Positions 43,975 to 54,596 of a stretch of 64,000 nucleotides of DNA are shown here, in pieces. The notes beneath the pieces are model-generated. The model made no database searches, was not told the origin of the DNA, and was given only the letters and a program-made list of their open reading frames with translations. The translations under genes were made by a program, and so were the position numbers. This DNA comes from Natronospira sp. (GTDB taxonomy: Bacteria > Pseudomonadota > Gammaproteobacteria > Natronospirales > Natronospiraceae): contig PWMQ01000072.1 of assembly GCA_003558125.1 (NCBI GenBank), forward strand, positions 62,001 to 126,000. The letters are read 5' to 3'. Within the stretch, counting starts at the first letter, position 1; each line of letters begins with the position of its first letter.

Positions 43975-44322
43975 ATGAGTGAAGACAGCATTTTTGGGAA
44001 GATTGCCCGCGGCGAGATGGATGCCGACGTGGTCTATGAAAACGAGCAGGTGATTGCCTTTCGGGATATCAATCCTCAGGCCCCCACCCATGTGCTCGTC
44101 ATCCCCCGCAAGCCCATCGCGACCATCAATGACCTGGAGCCCGGGGACCGGGAGCTGGTGGGCGAGATGTTTCTGGCCGCCAAGGAAGTGGCACGGCTGG
44201 AGGGGCTGTCAGAGTCCGGTTACCGGGTGGTCATGAACTGCGGGGAGGGTGCCGGCCAGACGGTCTTTCACATCCATCTTCATGTCCTCGGTGGGCGGGA
44301 CCTGAAATGGCCGCCCGGCTAG
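43975..44322 (+). CDS. HIT-family nucleotide-binding protein (HinT type)
   Basis: A 115-residue histidine-triad protein with the active motif HIHLHVLGGR near the C-terminus and the N-terminal DSIFGKIARGEMDADVVYE. HinT proteins hydrolyse adenosine phosphoramidates and lysyl-AMP. The tail GGRDLKWPPG is family-like. Its 3' end overlaps the next gene by 16 bases. Confidence 0.93.
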   Translation: MSEDSIFGKIARGEMDADVVYENEQVIAFRDINPQAPTHVLVIPRKPIATINDLEPGDRELVGEMFLAAKEVARLEGLSESGYRVVMNCGEGAGQTVFHIHLHVLGGRDLKWPPG

Positions 44323-44972
44323 AGCGGGTGTTTTTCCGGGCCAGGGGGCGGCTGACGGCCCTGTTGGTTTTCCTGCTGTTGCTCGCCGTGCCATCGGCCG
44401 TCCCCGCTTCCCTGAATGAAACAGGGGAAAGGGAGGCGAAGGTGGCGTGGCTCAAGGGGGTGGCGGCCAATCATCTCTGGCTCGGTATACCTCGTGAGAT
44501 TGCCGCCAGTACCCGCCTGCGGATTCAACCCGAGCCCAGCCGCCTGGTGTCGGTCGGGCGCGGCATATACGGGCGGCAGCATCGATTGGCGCCTGAAGCG
44601 GCTCTGGCCTTTGAGATCATGCGTCAACACGCAAGAGACCAGGGTGTGTCGCTATTACTGGTCTCCAGTTATCGCTCCGTCGATTATCAGGCCGAGCTTG
44701 TGGCCCGCCGACTGGAAGAGGGGCGGGACAAACTGCGGATATTTCATGGTTTGGCCCTGCCGGGGTACAGCGAGCACCACAGTGGCTGTGCCGTGGACCT
44801 GGCGACGGATGACTACCGGCAACTGGGTCAGGACTTTCGTGAAACGGCAGCCTACGCCTGGCTCAGGGCCAATGCCCGTGATTACGGCTTCCGGGAAAGC
44901 TATCCCCGCAACAACAATCAGGGCATCATGCCCGAGCCCTGGCATTGGTATTTTTTCGCCTGCGCCAGGTGA
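44307..44972 (+). CDS. Secreted M15B D-alanyl-D-alanine carboxypeptidase (VanY-like)
   Basis: A 221-residue exported protein with a hydrophobic N-terminal segment (about 17-34) and an M15B domain: VSSYRSVDYQAELV, GYSEHHSGCAVDLAT (zinc His and Asp) and the C-terminal EPWHWYFF with the second zinc His and catalytic Glu. It trims peptidoglycan stem peptides. The ATG lies inside the HIT gene (16-base overlap), suggesting coupling. Confidence 0.88.
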   Translation: MAARLERVFFRARGRLTALLVFLLLLAVPSAVPASLNETGEREAKVAWLKGVAANHLWLGIPREIAASTRLRIQPEPSRLVSVGRGIYGRQHRLAPEAALAFEIMRQHARDQGVSLLLVSSYRSVDYQAELVARRLEEGRDKLRIFHGLALPGYSEHHSGCAVDLATDDYRQLGQDFRETAAYAWLRANARDYGFRESYPRNNNQGIMPEPWHWYFFACAR

Positions 44973-44979
44973 GGGGCCC

Positions 44980-45894
44980 TTAACCGGACCTGGAGATTGT
45001 CGGGTCCCGCTCCTTCAGCGCCTGCATCTGCTCTCTCAAGCGACAGTAGCTTCGGTAGCGTCGGGGACTGATGTGGCCGCTGTCCACCGCCTCTCGGACC
45101 GCGCAACCGGGTTCCCTCTGGTGCTGGCAGTCGTTGAATCGACAGCCCACTCCTGCCTCGCGGATCTCCCGAAAAAGCCCGGAGACGGATTCCGGCGGGA
45201 TGGCAGACAGATGAAAGTCGCGGACGCCCGGGGAGTCAATGAGGCTGGCCTGGTGATCGGGCAGGCGATGGAGGAAGGCGGTTGTGGTGGTATGTCGTCC
45301 TTCCCCCGACTTATCGGAGACTGCGCCGGCTCGCGCCACATCTTCGCCCATCAGGCGGTTGAGCAGGGTGGACTTGCCCACGCCCGATTGCCCCACCAGG
45401 GCCACCGTATGGCGCTCCAGATGGCGGGCCAGCGTATCCACACCCTCGCCACTGGCGGCTGATACCCGAAACACGGGGTAACCCAGTGGCGGGAATTCCT
45501 CCAGCCATTCCGGCCCCTGGTCATCGGCCAGTTCCACCTTGTTGAATACGATCATGGCGCCAAGCCCGGAATATTCGGCGGCTGCCAGATAGCGGTCGAC
45601 AATGCCCGGTTCGGGGGCCGGTTCCGGCGCAATGACCACGATCAGGGTGTCGAGATTGGCAGCCAGGATCTGCCGCTTGCGTCCGCCACTGGCCTGGCGG
45701 CCCAGCTCCGTGTGACGAGGCAGGATGCTGGCAATGACGCCGGCGTTGCCACTTCCACGGTGGATCTCCACAAGATCCCCTGCGACAGGTTTCAGCCGCT
45801 TGCCCTTGATACTGCATTCTTCCCGGTGGCCCGACTGTGTCTCCACCAGGGCGTGGCTGCCGTAGCTCGCGATGACCCGTGCCTGTTCCTGCAT
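44980..45894 (-). CDS. rsgA: Ribosome biogenesis GTPase RsgA
   Basis: A 304-residue circularly permuted GTPase that checks maturation of the 30S subunit. N-terminal OB fold (1-68), then the permuted G motifs: NKVEL (G4), VSAASGEG (G5), [14 protein letters not shown] (G1), TTTTA (G2) and DSPGVRDF (G3). The C-terminal zinc region reads [16 protein letters not shown]. It is divergent from orn, as in E. coli and many relatives. Confidence 0.95.
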   Translation of the reverse strand: MQEQARVIASYGSHALVETQSGHREECSIKGKRLKPVAGDLVEIHRGSGNAGVIASILPRHTELGRQASGGRKRQILAANLDTLIVVIAPEPAPEPGIVDRYLAAAEYSGLGAMIVFNKVELADDQGPEWLEEFPPLGYPVFRVSAASGEGVDTLARHLERHTVALVGQSGVGKSTLLNRLMGEDVARAGAVSDKSGEGRHTTTTAFLHRLPDHQASLIDSPGVRDFHLSAIPPESVSGLFREIREAGVGCRFNDCQHQREPGCAVREAVDSGHISPRRYRSYCRLREQMQALKERDPTISRSG

Positions 45895-45965
45895 CCTGCC
45901 AAGTCCCCTGTATCCCAGTTTCGGCTGCTAGAATGAAGTCCGGTTCATCCCGAGGAGAGGGAATA

Positions 45966-46532
45966 ATGGCTCAGGACCCGGAAAACCTGATCTGGATTGA
46001 TCTCGAAATGACTGGGTTGGATACCCAGAACGACAAGATCATTGAGATTGCCACGATCGTTACCGATAAGCATCTTAACACCCTGGCGGAAGGCCCGGTT
46101 CTTGCCATCCACCAGCCAGAGGCGGTCATGGCAGGCATGGACGAATGGAATCCCCGCCAGCATGGCGGCTCCGGATTGACCGAGCGGGTGAAACAAAGCG
46201 ATATCAATGAGGCCCAGGCGGAAGCGCAGACTCTGGAATTTCTGGCCCGGTGGGTACCGGAACGGGCCTCACCCATGTGTGGCAATAGCATCTGCCAGGA
46301 TCGGCGCTTCCTCGCCCGGGAAATGCCAAAGCTGGAGGCCTTTTTTCATTATCGCAACCTCGATGTAAGCACGCTGAAGGAGTTGGCGAAGCGCTGGGCT
46401 CCCGAGGTGGCTGCCGGCTTCAACAAGCAGTCCAGTCATCTGGCGCTGGATGATATCCGCGATTCCATTGCGGAGTTGCAGCACTACCGGGAGCACTTTC
46501 TCAAGACCGATGTTCCGCACTACGAGCCGTGA
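45966..46532 (+). CDS. orn: Oligoribonuclease Orn
   Basis: Orn degrades two-to-five-base RNAs, including pGpG from cyclic di-GMP breakdown. The 188-residue DEDD exonuclease shows [12 protein letters not shown] (catalytic Asp and Glu), [15 protein letters not shown], and [12 protein letters not shown] start at ATG 45966, with gaggagagg ahead; the frame extends upstream without homology. Its TGA overlaps the following GTG start (GTGA). Confidence 0.96.
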   Translation: MAQDPENLIWIDLEMTGLDTQNDKIIEIATIVTDKHLNTLAEGPVLAIHQPEAVMAGMDEWNPRQHGGSGLTERVKQSDINEAQAEAQTLEFLARWVPERASPMCGNSICQDRRFLAREMPKLEAFFHYRNLDVSTLKELAKRWAPEVAAGFNKQSSHLALDDIRDSIAELQHYREHFLKTDVPHYEP

Positions 46533-47149
46533 GTGAACTACCGGTTTCGCCCGCCTGCGAGCGCAACAAGGGACCGATCCAGGCGGTTCTGAAGTGTGTG
46601 TTCGAGCAGCCCGGAGTGATTCTTGAAATCGGCAGTGGTACCGGCCAGCACGCAGTGCATTTTGCCCGTGAGTTGTCCCATCTGGTCTGGCATACCTCCG
46701 AGCAGCCAGGAGCTTTATCACCCGTCCAGGCATGGCTGGCCAGCGCGAGATTGTCCAATCTGCATGGGCCCCATGCCCTGGATGTGAGTGCCGCAGAGTG
46801 GCCACTGTCCCGGGTGGAGGGCGTCTTTTCCGCCAACACTGCCCATATCATGCACTGGCCCGAGGTGGTTGCCATGTTCCAAGGCGTTGGACGCATTCTC
46901 GTCGCTGGCGGTCGCTTTTGCCTGTATGGGCCCTTCATGCGGCATGGTGAGCATAACAGCGAGAGCAACCGGGCTTTTGATGCCAGCCTGCGCCAGCGGG
47001 ATCCCGGCATGGGGATCCGGGACATCGAAGATCTCAACCGCCTGGCCGGTGATGCCGGTCTGAGCTGGGTGGCGGAGCATGCCATGCCGGCCAATAACCG
47101 CCTGCTGGTCTGGCAAAAGGCGCCGGAACGGCCAGAGGAGGGTGCATGA
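46529..47149 (+). CDS. DUF938 family SAM-dependent methyltransferase
   Basis: A 206-residue protein of the DUF938 family with a Rossmann-type SAM site ([17 protein letters not shown]) and family words [15 protein letters not shown] and [22 protein letters not shown]. The substrate is unknown. The GTG start overlaps orn's stop by four bases, and its own stop overlaps the next gene (ATGA). The three genes form a short coupled run. Confidence 0.88.
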   Translation: MSELPVSPACERNKGPIQAVLKCVFEQPGVILEIGSGTGQHAVHFARELSHLVWHTSEQPGALSPVQAWLASARLSNLHGPHALDVSAAEWPLSRVEGVFSANTAHIMHWPEVVAMFQGVGRILVAGGRFCLYGPFMRHGEHNSESNRAFDASLRQRDPGMGIRDIEDLNRLAGDAGLSWVAEHAMPANNRLLVWQKAPERPEEGA

Positions 47150-48120
47150 CCGGGCATTCGGGGGTTTGGCCTGATTCGACGACGATTGAGGCGGCCGCTG
47201 CCCGCATCCGCCCGCACACGTTCCGGACTCCGCTGCTTGCCAATGCTGCCCTGAGCGAGGCAGTGGGTACCGAAATCCTGCTCAAGTGCGAAAATCATCA
47301 GGCGGGTGGGGCCTTCAAGGCCCGTGGCGCCTGCAATGCGGTATTTAGCCTCAGCGAAGAGGAGGCGGCCTGCGGCGTGGCGACCCACTCCTCCGGCAAC
47401 CACGCCATTGCCCTGGCGCGTGCCGCCCGGCTTCGTGGTATCCCGGCCCATGTGGTCATGCCCGAGGGAGCTGCCCGGGCCAAACGGGCGGGCGCGGCGG
47501 CCGAGGGTGCCCGGATTTTCGATTGCCCGCCGACCATGGAAGGGCGCATTCAGACACTGGAGGCGGTGATGGCCGACACCGCTGCGACTCTCGTCCATCC
47601 TTACGAGGACCCCCGGGTGATCGCCGGCCAGGGAACCGTCGGCCTGGAACTGGCCGCCAGCCTGCGGGCGGGTGACACTGTGCTCGTGCCCCTGGGGGGT
47701 GGGGGATTGATCAGCGGCGTGGGTCTCTATCTGCGTCAGCAGCGATCGGATGTACGCCTGATCGGGGTCGAGCCGAGTGGTGCCGATGACGCCCTGCGCT
47801 CCCTGCGCGCCGGTCGGGTGGTGCCGGTCAGCCCGAACACCATCGCCGATGGCTTGCGGGCAACTGTGGGAGAACTGAATCGGCAGATCATTGATCAGGT
47901 AGTGGACGATATCCTGACCGTGGAAGACGAGGCAATCCTGGCCGCCATGGAAGCTGTCTGGCGGCACAGCCATATGCAGGTCGAACCCTCCGCGGTGGTG
48001 GGTGTTGCCGCTCTCATGGCCGGGCGATTACGCCCCGCCGGGCGGGTTATCAGCATCCTCACAGGGGGCAATGTGGACGTGGGGGCCTTCGATTTCTGGC
48101 AGGGGTCGGTGCAAGCGTGA
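47146..48120 (+). CDS. PLP-dependent threonine dehydratase/serine racemase-like enzyme
   Basis: A 324-residue fold-type II PLP enzyme. PLP Lys58 is in GGAFKARGACNA, the phosphate-binding loop is VPLGGGGLISGVGLY, and SSGNHAIALARAA matches the substrate-binding Ser-Gly-Asn-His. Size and motifs fit the catabolic threonine dehydratase / serine racemase group without an ACT regulatory domain. Which reaction predominates cannot be decided from the sequence. It overlaps DUF938 by four bases. Confidence 0.9.
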   Translation: MTGHSGVWPDSTTIEAAAARIRPHTFRTPLLANAALSEAVGTEILLKCENHQAGGAFKARGACNAVFSLSEEEAACGVATHSSGNHAIALARAARLRGIPAHVVMPEGAARAKRAGAAAEGARIFDCPPTMEGRIQTLEAVMADTAATLVHPYEDPRVIAGQGTVGLELAASLRAGDTVLVPLGGGGLISGVGLYLRQQRSDVRLIGVEPSGADDALRSLRAGRVVPVSPNTIADGLRATVGELNRQIIDQVVDDILTVEDEAILAAMEAVWRHSHMQVEPSAVVGVAALMAGRLRPAGRVISILTGGNVDVGAFDFWQGSVQA

Positions 48121-48207
48121 CATTCTTGCCTTCGTGCGGTCTGAGGAAAGGACAGGAGGCATAATGGCCTGTCGCTTTTGCCGCCAGGTGGCGGGGAGGA
48201 TGGTGAG

Positions 48208-49332
48208 ATGAGTAAAGAATCACCAGTGGTTGCTCAAGGAACAGAAAAGGGTGGCAGGCACTTCGGAGCCTGGCGGATCGGCTTTCTGTTGCCCTATCTG
48301 CTGCCGCCATTGCTGATTGTCGGTGTCGCTCTCGGCGGCGCCTGGGCTTTTCTGCCGGTGTTGGTGGTTTTCGGGCTGATTCCCCTGCTCGATATGGCAC
48401 TGGGGCGAGACCGGGCCAATCCCGACGAAGAGGCGCTCGAGACTCTCCTCCGGTCTCCCTACTATCGCTTGATACTCCTGCTTTGGCTGCCAGTACAGTA
48501 TGCCCTCATCACCTGGGCAGTCTGGCAGGCGGGACAGGGCCTGGATTGGTTGACCCTGGCCGGACTGGCCATTTCCACCGGCGTGCTCAGCGGTGGCGTG
48601 GGCATTACCGTTGCCCACGAACTGGGGCACAGTCGTCGGCCCCCGGATCGCGCCGTGGCCAGACTGTTGTTGGTCAGCGTGGCTTATCTGCATTTCCTGG
48701 TGGAGCACAATCGCGGGCATCATGCCCGGGTGGCGACCCCGGATGATCCGGCCACCGCCCGCTTTGGGGAGAGCTTTTACCGTTTCTGGCCGCGCACGGT
48801 GCTGGGAAGCTGGCAGAGTGCCATGGGCTTTGAGCGTGAACGCCTGGACAAGGCCGGCCTGCCGCGTTGGCATCCCCGCAATCAGATGATCTGGGCAGTG
48901 CTGGGCCCTCTGGGTCTGGCCATTGCCGCCTGGCTGCTGGCAGGCGGCGCCGGTCTGCTGCTGTTTCTTGTTCAGGCCTTTGTCGCTTTCAGTCTTCTGG
49001 AGCTGGTCAATTACATCGAGCACTATGGACTGGAGCGCCAGCGTCGACCCAATGGTGGTTATGCCAAGGTGGATATCCATCATTCCTGGAATGCCAGTGA
49101 GCGGTTCACCAATCTGCTCCTGTTTAACCTTCAGCGACATTCGCACCATCATGCTCACAGCCTGACCCCCTATCAGGCCTTGAAGCATTTTGATGAAAGC
49201 CCCCAGCTGCCCAGCGGTTATGCCGGGATGATTGTCCTCGCCCTGATTCCGCCGCTGTGGCGGCGTATCATGGACCCGCGGGCTCGCCATTATCGCGAGC
49301 AGGTCCTCGGCCTGAACAAGGAGTCGATATGA
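48208..49332 (+). CDS. alkB: Alkane 1-monooxygenase AlkB-type
   Basis: A 374-residue integral membrane di-iron hydroxylase that puts oxygen on the terminal carbon of alkanes. All His boxes are present: HELGH (137-141), EHNRGHH (166-172), NYIEHYGL (268-275) and LQRHSHHH (308-315). Six or so membrane helices surround them. Ggggagga lies seven bases before the ATG at 48208. The stop overlaps the next gene (ATGA). No rubredoxin or alkane regulator is next to it, so the electron donor must be elsewhere. Confidence 0.93.
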   Translation: MSKESPVVAQGTEKGGRHFGAWRIGFLLPYLLPPLLIVGVALGGAWAFLPVLVVFGLIPLLDMALGRDRANPDEEALETLLRSPYYRLILLLWLPVQYALITWAVWQAGQGLDWLTLAGLAISTGVLSGGVGITVAHELGHSRRPPDRAVARLLLVSVAYLHFLVEHNRGHHARVATPDDPATARFGESFYRFWPRTVLGSWQSAMGFERERLDKAGLPRWHPRNQMIWAVLGPLGLAIAAWLLAGGAGLLLFLVQAFVAFSLLELVNYIEHYGLERQRRPNGGYAKVDIHHSWNASERFTNLLLFNLQRHSHHHAHSLTPYQALKHFDESPQLPSGYAGMIVLALIPPLWRRIMDPRARHYREQVLGLNKESI

Positions 49333-49832
49333 AGTCTGTGATGCCGTCCTTGCTTGTGCTGCTCCTGGCGCCAGGGTTGATTTTGGCTGCCGACAGTGGC
49401 GTCGAAGGTCTCTGGTGGACCGAAGATCGGGAGGCGGTGGTGGAAACCCGCATCGTTGATGAGCAATTGACCGGGCGAATCATCTGGCTCGAGCAGCCCT
49501 ACCATGACGATGGGGACCGGGAAGGGGAGTTGCTCCGAGACCGGGAGAACCCGGAATCGGATCGCCGTGATCAACCGGTGCTGGGCATGACCATTCTCTC
49601 GGGATTTGAAAAACACCGGGAAGGCGATTGGCGGCGTGGTGAGGCCTATGATCCGGATAACGGTCGAACCTACAGCGCCCGTGTTCGTCTGCAGGATGAC
49701 GGCGCGACCTTGCGGCTTCGCGGTTATGTCGGGAGCCCGGTATTTGGCCGCAGTGCTCACTGGGAAAGGCTTGAGGGACAACCGCCCCGGGATAGCGGCA
49801 TGCATGTGGATGAACTGGGAGAGCGTCAATGA
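49329..49832 (+). CDS. DUF2147 secreted protein
   Basis: A 167-residue protein with a signal peptide (cut near residue 20) and a DUF2147-like fold: VEGLWWTEDREAVVETRI, TGRIIWLEQPY, LGMTILSGFEK, AYDPDNGRTYSARVRL and LRLRGYVG-PVFGRSAHW. DUF2147 proteins are small periplasmic proteins without a proven function. It is translationally tied to alkB before it and to the GNAT/nitrilase gene after it, each by an ATGA overlap. Confidence 0.85.
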   Translation: MKSVMPSLLVLLLAPGLILAADSGVEGLWWTEDREAVVETRIVDEQLTGRIIWLEQPYHDDGDREGELLRDRENPESDRRDQPVLGMTILSGFEKHREGDWRRGEAYDPDNGRTYSARVRLQDDGATLRLRGYVGSPVFGRSAHWERLEGQPPRDSGMHVDELGERQ

Positions 49833-51418
49833 TTGAAGATCCAGCCAGTCGGGATCACGAGGACCATCACCTGCAACTGCGAAACCTTCACCACGACGAC
49901 TATGAAGACGTGGCGGAGATCATGAATCAGGTCTATGCCGGCATGGGTGGTGCCTGGGACCGGGACGAATTCAACGCCCTCCTGGCCCGTTTTCCGGAAG
50001 GGCAGATCGGCATGGAAGACAAGGGCAAAGTGGTTGCCGCCGCCATCACCTTGATCGTGGACTACGGTCGCTTTGGTGATCACCACAGTTATCGCCAGAT
50101 CACCGGTAACGGTACATTCTCCACTCATGACCCCACAGGTGACGTCATGTACGGGGTGGATGTTTTTGTTCACCCTGAATACCGTGACATGCGGTTGGGC
50201 CGGCGCCTCTATGATGCGCGCAAGGAGCTATGCCGGAATCTCAATCTGCGGGCGATTGTCGCTGGTGGTCGAATCCCGGGTTATCGTGATCATGCCAATG
50301 AAATCTCACCCGAGGAATATATTGAGCTGGTCAAAAGGCGGGAAATCCGCGACCCCATACTCAGTTTCCAGTTGGCCAATGACTTTCATGTGCGGCGGGT
50401 GATTCGCGACTACATTCCGGATGACGATGCCTCACAGGGCTTCGCCACCGTGCTGCAGTGGAACAATATCTTCTATGAGGACCGTTCACCGCCGCTGATT
50501 GGTGAGCAGAAGACCAATGTGCGGGTGGGCACTGTGCAGTGGCAGATGCGCCGGGTTCGGTCGCTGGAAGAGCTCATGCAGCAGGCGGAGTTCTTTGTGG
50601 ATGCCATGGGCGGCTATAACGCCGATTTCGTGGCCTTTCCGGAGCTTTTCAATGCGCCCCTCCTGGGCTTTTTTGATCAGGGCAATCCGGCCGAAGCCAT
50701 ACGGGGCCTTGCCGGTTATACCGAGGAGATCGCGGATGAAATGCAGCAACTCGCGGTCTCCTACAATATCAATATCATCGGTGGTTCCATGCCGGTCTAT
50801 GAAGACCAGAAGCTCTACAATGTAGCTTTTCTTTTTCGCCGGGATGGGACCCAGGAACGTCAGTACAAACTGCATGTGACGCCCGATGAGCGCGCTTACT
50901 GGGGTACGGTAGGGGGGAGTTCACTCAAGGTCTTTGATACGGATGTTGGCAAGATCGGTATTCTGGTCTGTTATGACTGTGAGTTCCCGGAACTTTCCAG
51001 GATTCTCATGGATAAGGGAATGCAGATTCTCTTCGTGCCCTACTGGGTGGATACCAAGAATGGCTACTTGCGGGTCCGCCGCTGCGCCCAGGCCAGGGCC
51101 GTGGAAAATGAATGCTATGTGGCGATAACCGGCAGTGTGGGCAATTTGCCAAAGATCGAGAATGCCGATATCCAGTATTCCCAGACCGCGGTGTTTACAC
51201 CAGCGGATTTTGCCTTCCCCCATGACGGGGTAGCAGCGGAATCCACACCCAATACCGAAATGACCCTGATTGTTGATCTGGACCTGGAAAAGCTCAAGGA
51301 GCTACGGAACGAGGGCTCTGTGAGAAACTTCCGCGACCGTCGCCTGGACCTTTATCGAATCGATTGGTTGGGGAGAAACGAGGATGAGGATAGGGATATG
51401 GAGGGAACCCAGCATTAG
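49829..51418 (+). CDS. GNAT acetyltransferase-nitrilase (carbon-nitrogen hydrolase) fusion
   Basis: A 529-residue two-domain protein. Residues 15-215 are a GNAT-type domain (VFVHPEYRDMRLGRRLYDARK as acetyl-CoA site). Residues 230-510 are a nitrilase-superfamily hydrolase with the triad Glu272 (FPELF), Lys347 (YKLHVTPDER) and Cys384 (VCYDCEFPELS). Such fusions occur widely in bacteria and their substrate is unknown. It is coupled to DUF2147 by ATGA and thereby to alkB. Confidence 0.9.
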   Translation: MIEDPASRDHEDHHLQLRNLHHDDYEDVAEIMNQVYAGMGGAWDRDEFNALLARFPEGQIGMEDKGKVVAAAITLIVDYGRFGDHHSYRQITGNGTFSTHDPTGDVMYGVDVFVHPEYRDMRLGRRLYDARKELCRNLNLRAIVAGGRIPGYRDHANEISPEEYIELVKRREIRDPILSFQLANDFHVRRVIRDYIPDDDASQGFATVLQWNNIFYEDRSPPLIGEQKTNVRVGTVQWQMRRVRSLEELMQQAEFFVDAMGGYNADFVAFPELFNAPLLGFFDQGNPAEAIRGLAGYTEEIADEMQQLAVSYNINIIGGSMPVYEDQKLYNVAFLFRRDGTQERQYKLHVTPDERAYWGTVGGSSLKVFDTDVGKIGILVCYDCEFPELSRILMDKGMQILFVPYWVDTKNGYLRVRRCAQARAVENECYVAITGSVGNLPKIENADIQYSQTAVFTPADFAFPHDGVAAESTPNTEMTLIVDLDLEKLKELRNEGSVRNFRDRRLDLYRIDWLGRNEDEDRDMEGTQH

Positions 51419-51425
51419 GGGCCTT

Positions 51426-51466
51426 CCGAGCCAGAACCTACTCAAGTGTAGGTCCTGGAACTCGGG
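51426..51466. other. Long hairpin between convergent genes
   Basis: CCAGAACCTAC and GTAGGTCCTGG (one mismatch) flank a six-base loop, with CGAG/CTCG extending the stem after a small bulge. It lies between the nitrilase fusion and the histidine kinase, both ending here. There is no T run, so termination in either direction is uncertain. Confidence 0.5.
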
Positions 51467-51480
51467 GCTGGTGGGCCTGT

Positions 51481-54400
51481 TCAAACTCGAATAAGCCGGC
51501 GGATTTTTCCAAGCAGACGCTCAAAATCGATGGGCTTGTGTTCGTAATCCTCACAGCCGGCATCCAGGGCCTGCTGCCGGTGACCGCTCATGGCGTGAGC
51601 TGAGAGACCAACCACCGGGATATCCCGTGTGGCGGGATCAGCCTTGAGTCGTTTAGTCACTTCCCAGCCATCCAGAGTAGGCAGAGTCATATCCATTAGA
51701 ATCAGGCTGGGTCGGAGAGATCTGGCCGCCTCCAGGGCATCCGGCCCGTCGCGGACGACTGTGGCCTCGATTCCCTCCAGCTTGAGGTGGCGGAGGACGA
51801 TGTCACTGTTCACATCATTGTCTTCCACAACCAGAATACGGACACCCGCGGCGACCTCTTTGTCACTCTGGTCATTGCCGATCTGTTCGGGAGAGTGACT
51901 ATCATTGGTGGGGTTGCCATGGGAGGCTGGGCCTTGCCCGTCATCTGGCGCCTTGATTGGCAGTTCCACGGTAAATCGCGAGCCCTTGCCCGGCTGACTG
52001 CTGACCGAAATCTCGCCACCCAGTAGATGGCAAAGACCTCGGGTGACGGACAGCCCGAGGCCGGTGCCCCCGAACCGCCGGGAGATACTGTCATCCGCCT
52101 GGGTAAAGGAATCGAAGACCCGCCGTGTCTGCTCCGGCGTCATGCCAATGCCGGAATCACTCACGGTGAAGCGCACATGGTCATTCTGACTTTCCGCCGC
52201 CAGGTGGATTTCCCCCTGTTCCGTGAATTTGGCCGCATTGGCCAAAAGATTAAACAGAATCTGCCGAAGACGCACCGGGTCCGTTTGCATCTGACTCAGC
52301 TGTGGATCGCAGTCCAGACTAAGCTGATTGCCGTTCTCTTCCACCTGGGGCTGGATCATCCCCGCCACATCATCAAGCAATTCGGGGATTAGCGTACCGA
52401 CCACGCGAATCTCGGTCTTTCCGGCCTCAATGCGGGACAGATCCAGCAGTTCATTGATCAGGGTAAGCAGGTGCTGCCCGGCGGAGCGTATCCGTTGGAC
52501 ATCATCGATATAACCGGATAGCCGACTCTGCTCCAGTTCCTTGGAAAGGATTTCGCTGTAGCCAATAATCGCATTCAAGGGTGTCCGTAGCTCATGGGAC
52601 ATCCTTGCGAGAAATTCGCTTTTGATGGCGTTGGCTTTCTCGGCATCTTCAACGGCTTGCTTGAGGTTCTTCTCGGCGATCCGGAGCCGACAGATAGCCT
52701 CTTCGGCGCGTATGTTTTCCTCTCGGAGTTGTTCCAGGTGTCTCGCCCGTCCCAATGCAGAGATGGCATGCTCCCGGATTCTCGCCAGATGCTCGGCGTC
52801 GCGGCTCTGAAATGCACGCTTGTCCGGCGCATTGGTCAAGATCAGAAAGCCTTCCACATGCTGGTCGATGGAAATCGTCATGGCAATCATGGACACCATG
52901 GGCAGTTCACCCCCATGGAGCTCAGCGCTGGTCAGCGGTGGTCGTGGGTCATGCAGATGCACGCCCTTGGCGATTTCCTGGGCGCCACCAGTGAAGCGAT
53001 CCATTGCCGCCTCGAATTCGAGGTGTTCCGAAGACAGTTCCGAGGCAAGAACACCGTAGCTACTGGCCGCATGGAAATGCCGCGTGCTCGGATCCAGGAT
53101 CAGTATCAGGCCCTGGTCGGCATTGCCGAAAAAGCCCATGGTTTTCTGTAGCAGCACTGAGAGGACATCATTGAACGAATCTCGGGAATTGATTGCTGCT
53201 ACGATGCCGTCCAGGGTGGAGAGCTCGAGATTTTTGGCCTCAATGGTTCGATTGGCTTGAACTTTGACGCGATATCGATTCCAGGTGACGCCAATCAGAA
53301 TGAGCAGTAGCAGACTCCCACCGAGCGCAGAATTGCGGACCAGTGTGTCAAATCGGCGTTGCTCTTCCAGCAGGGCGATCTCCCGTTCCTTGCGGTTGGT
53401 TTCAAAGCGGGCATTCATCGCCTCGATTTCCCGCTGTCGTTCAGTATCGAAGAGCTTGGCGCTGGTCTCGTTTGCCTGCCGGCTGTATTCCAGGGCCTGG
53501 CGATAGTTCTCCATCTCACCATGGCGGTCGGCGAGATTGCTGTAGAGAATCCGCAGTAGATTGAGTTCTTCCTGCTCTTCGGCAACCTCCAGGCTCTCGT
53601 AGTAATAGGGCATGGCTTCTTCCATTTGCCCCGCGTGCCTCAGTATTTGGGCCTTGTTCAGTAGAGAGCGGGCCACGCCGAGGCGGTCCCCAACTTGCTT
53701 CTGCAGGGCAACGGCCCGGTCGATCCATTCGAGGGCTTGCTCGGAATCCTCCGCGAAATGATGGAGCACGGCAATATTACTGTAGGTGCCGGCCATGTCC
53801 CGGAGATTTCCGGTTTCTTCTCTCAGATCGATACTTTGCCTATAGGCGTCAAGTGCTTCCTCGGTATTGCCTTGCTGGCGTTGCAGGGTGCCCATGTTAT
53901 TGAGCAGTGTCGCCATTCCATCCAGGTTGCCGGCCGCTTCGTGTTCCAGCATGGACTGCTGGTAGTAATCCATGGCGCGCTCAACATTGCCCTGACTGTC
54001 GTGCACCCGGCCCATGCGGTTCAGGGTTTCTGCCCGTCCTGCAAGGTTCTCGCTTCGATCATATAAATCAAAGGCTTGCTGGAAGGCATCCAGAGCCTGT
54101 TGATATTCACCTTGATAGAACTTGATGGCGCCGCGCAGCTTGAGCCCGCGGGCGAGCAGGTCGTGTTCCTCCATGCGGTCAAGATAGGAAGCAGCATCGT
54201 CCAGCAGCACCAGGGCGTCATCGTGGCCGCCCAGGACCTCCAGGGCCTCGGCGATCACGATCCGGGCCTTGGCCGCCTTGAGTTCGTCATTGGCCTCAAG
54301 GGCGATTTCCAGTGCATCCCGGGCCAGTTCCAGGGACTTTGCGGGCTCGCTGTTCCGGAGGTCGGTGGCACGTTCCAGCCGGCTGCCGTCGGCAGAAGAG

Positions 54401-54489
54401 GGTTGGCTCCAGCCAGCAGAAGCACACAGGAGTAGGGTAAGCAGCAATAGGGTGGAAAGTGGAGTCCGTCGCATGTGCAGCCACGTCAT
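51481..54489 (-). CDS. TPR hybrid histidine kinase
   Basis: A 1002-residue sensor kinase: signal peptide (to about 28), periplasmic TPR repeats (about 40-345), a coiled segment, one membrane helix (385-405), a GAF-like domain (425-580), a coiled-coil (585-622), HisKA with His632 ([20 protein letters not shown]), HATPase (about 735-845; [22 protein letters not shown]) and a C-terminal receiver with Asp933 ([14 protein letters not shown]). No separate output regulator is adjacent, so it probably signals to an HPt or regulator elsewhere. A ggggaag site precedes the ATG. Confidence 0.9.
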   Translation of the reverse strand: MTWLHMRRTPLSTLLLLTLLLCASAGWSQPSSADGSRLERATDLRNSEPAKSLELARDALEIALEANDELKAAKARIVIAEALEVLGGHDDALVLLDDAASYLDRMEEHDLLARGLKLRGAIKFYQGEYQQALDAFQQAFDLYDRSENLAGRAETLNRMGRVHDSQGNVERAMDYYQQSMLEHEAAGNLDGMATLLNNMGTLQRQQGNTEEALDAYRQSIDLREETGNLRDMAGTYSNIAVLHHFAEDSEQALEWIDRAVALQKQVGDRLGVARSLLNKAQILRHAGQMEEAMPYYYESLEVAEEQEELNLLRILYSNLADRHGEMENYRQALEYSRQANETSAKLFDTERQREIEAMNARFETNRKEREIALLEEQRRFDTLVRNSALGGSLLLLILIGVTWNRYRVKVQANRTIEAKNLELSTLDGIVAAINSRDSFNDVLSVLLQKTMGFFGNADQGLILILDPSTRHFHAASSYGVLASELSSEHLEFEAAMDRFTGGAQEIAKGVHLHDPRPPLTSAELHGGELPMVSMIAMTISIDQHVEGFLILTNAPDKRAFQSRDAEHLARIREHAISALGRARHLEQLREENIRAEEAICRLRIAEKNLKQAVEDAEKANAIKSEFLARMSHELRTPLNAIIGYSEILSKELEQSRLSGYIDDVQRIRSAGQHLLTLINELLDLSRIEAGKTEIRVVGTLIPELLDDVAGMIQPQVEENGNQLSLDCDPQLSQMQTDPVRLRQILFNLLANAAKFTEQGEIHLAAESQNDHVRFTVSDSGIGMTPEQTRRVFDSFTQADDSISRRFGGTGLGLSVTRGLCHLLGGEISVSSQPGKGSRFTVELPIKAPDDGQGPASHGNPTNDSHSPEQIGNDQSDKEVAAGVRILVVEDNDVNSDIVLRHLKLEGIEATVVRDGPDALEAARSLRPSLILMDMTLPTLDGWEVTKRLKADPATRDIPVVGLSAHAMSGHRQQALDAGCEDYEHKPIDFERLLGKIRRLIRV

Positions 54490-54596
54490 TGTGAATCGCT
54501 TCCCCGTCTTGGGGCCAAGCCGGCTTTGGCCACCGGGATCTCAGCTCTCACATTGCCGGACTGGCCGCCTTGGCGCAAGTCGGGCCGGCGTGTCGA

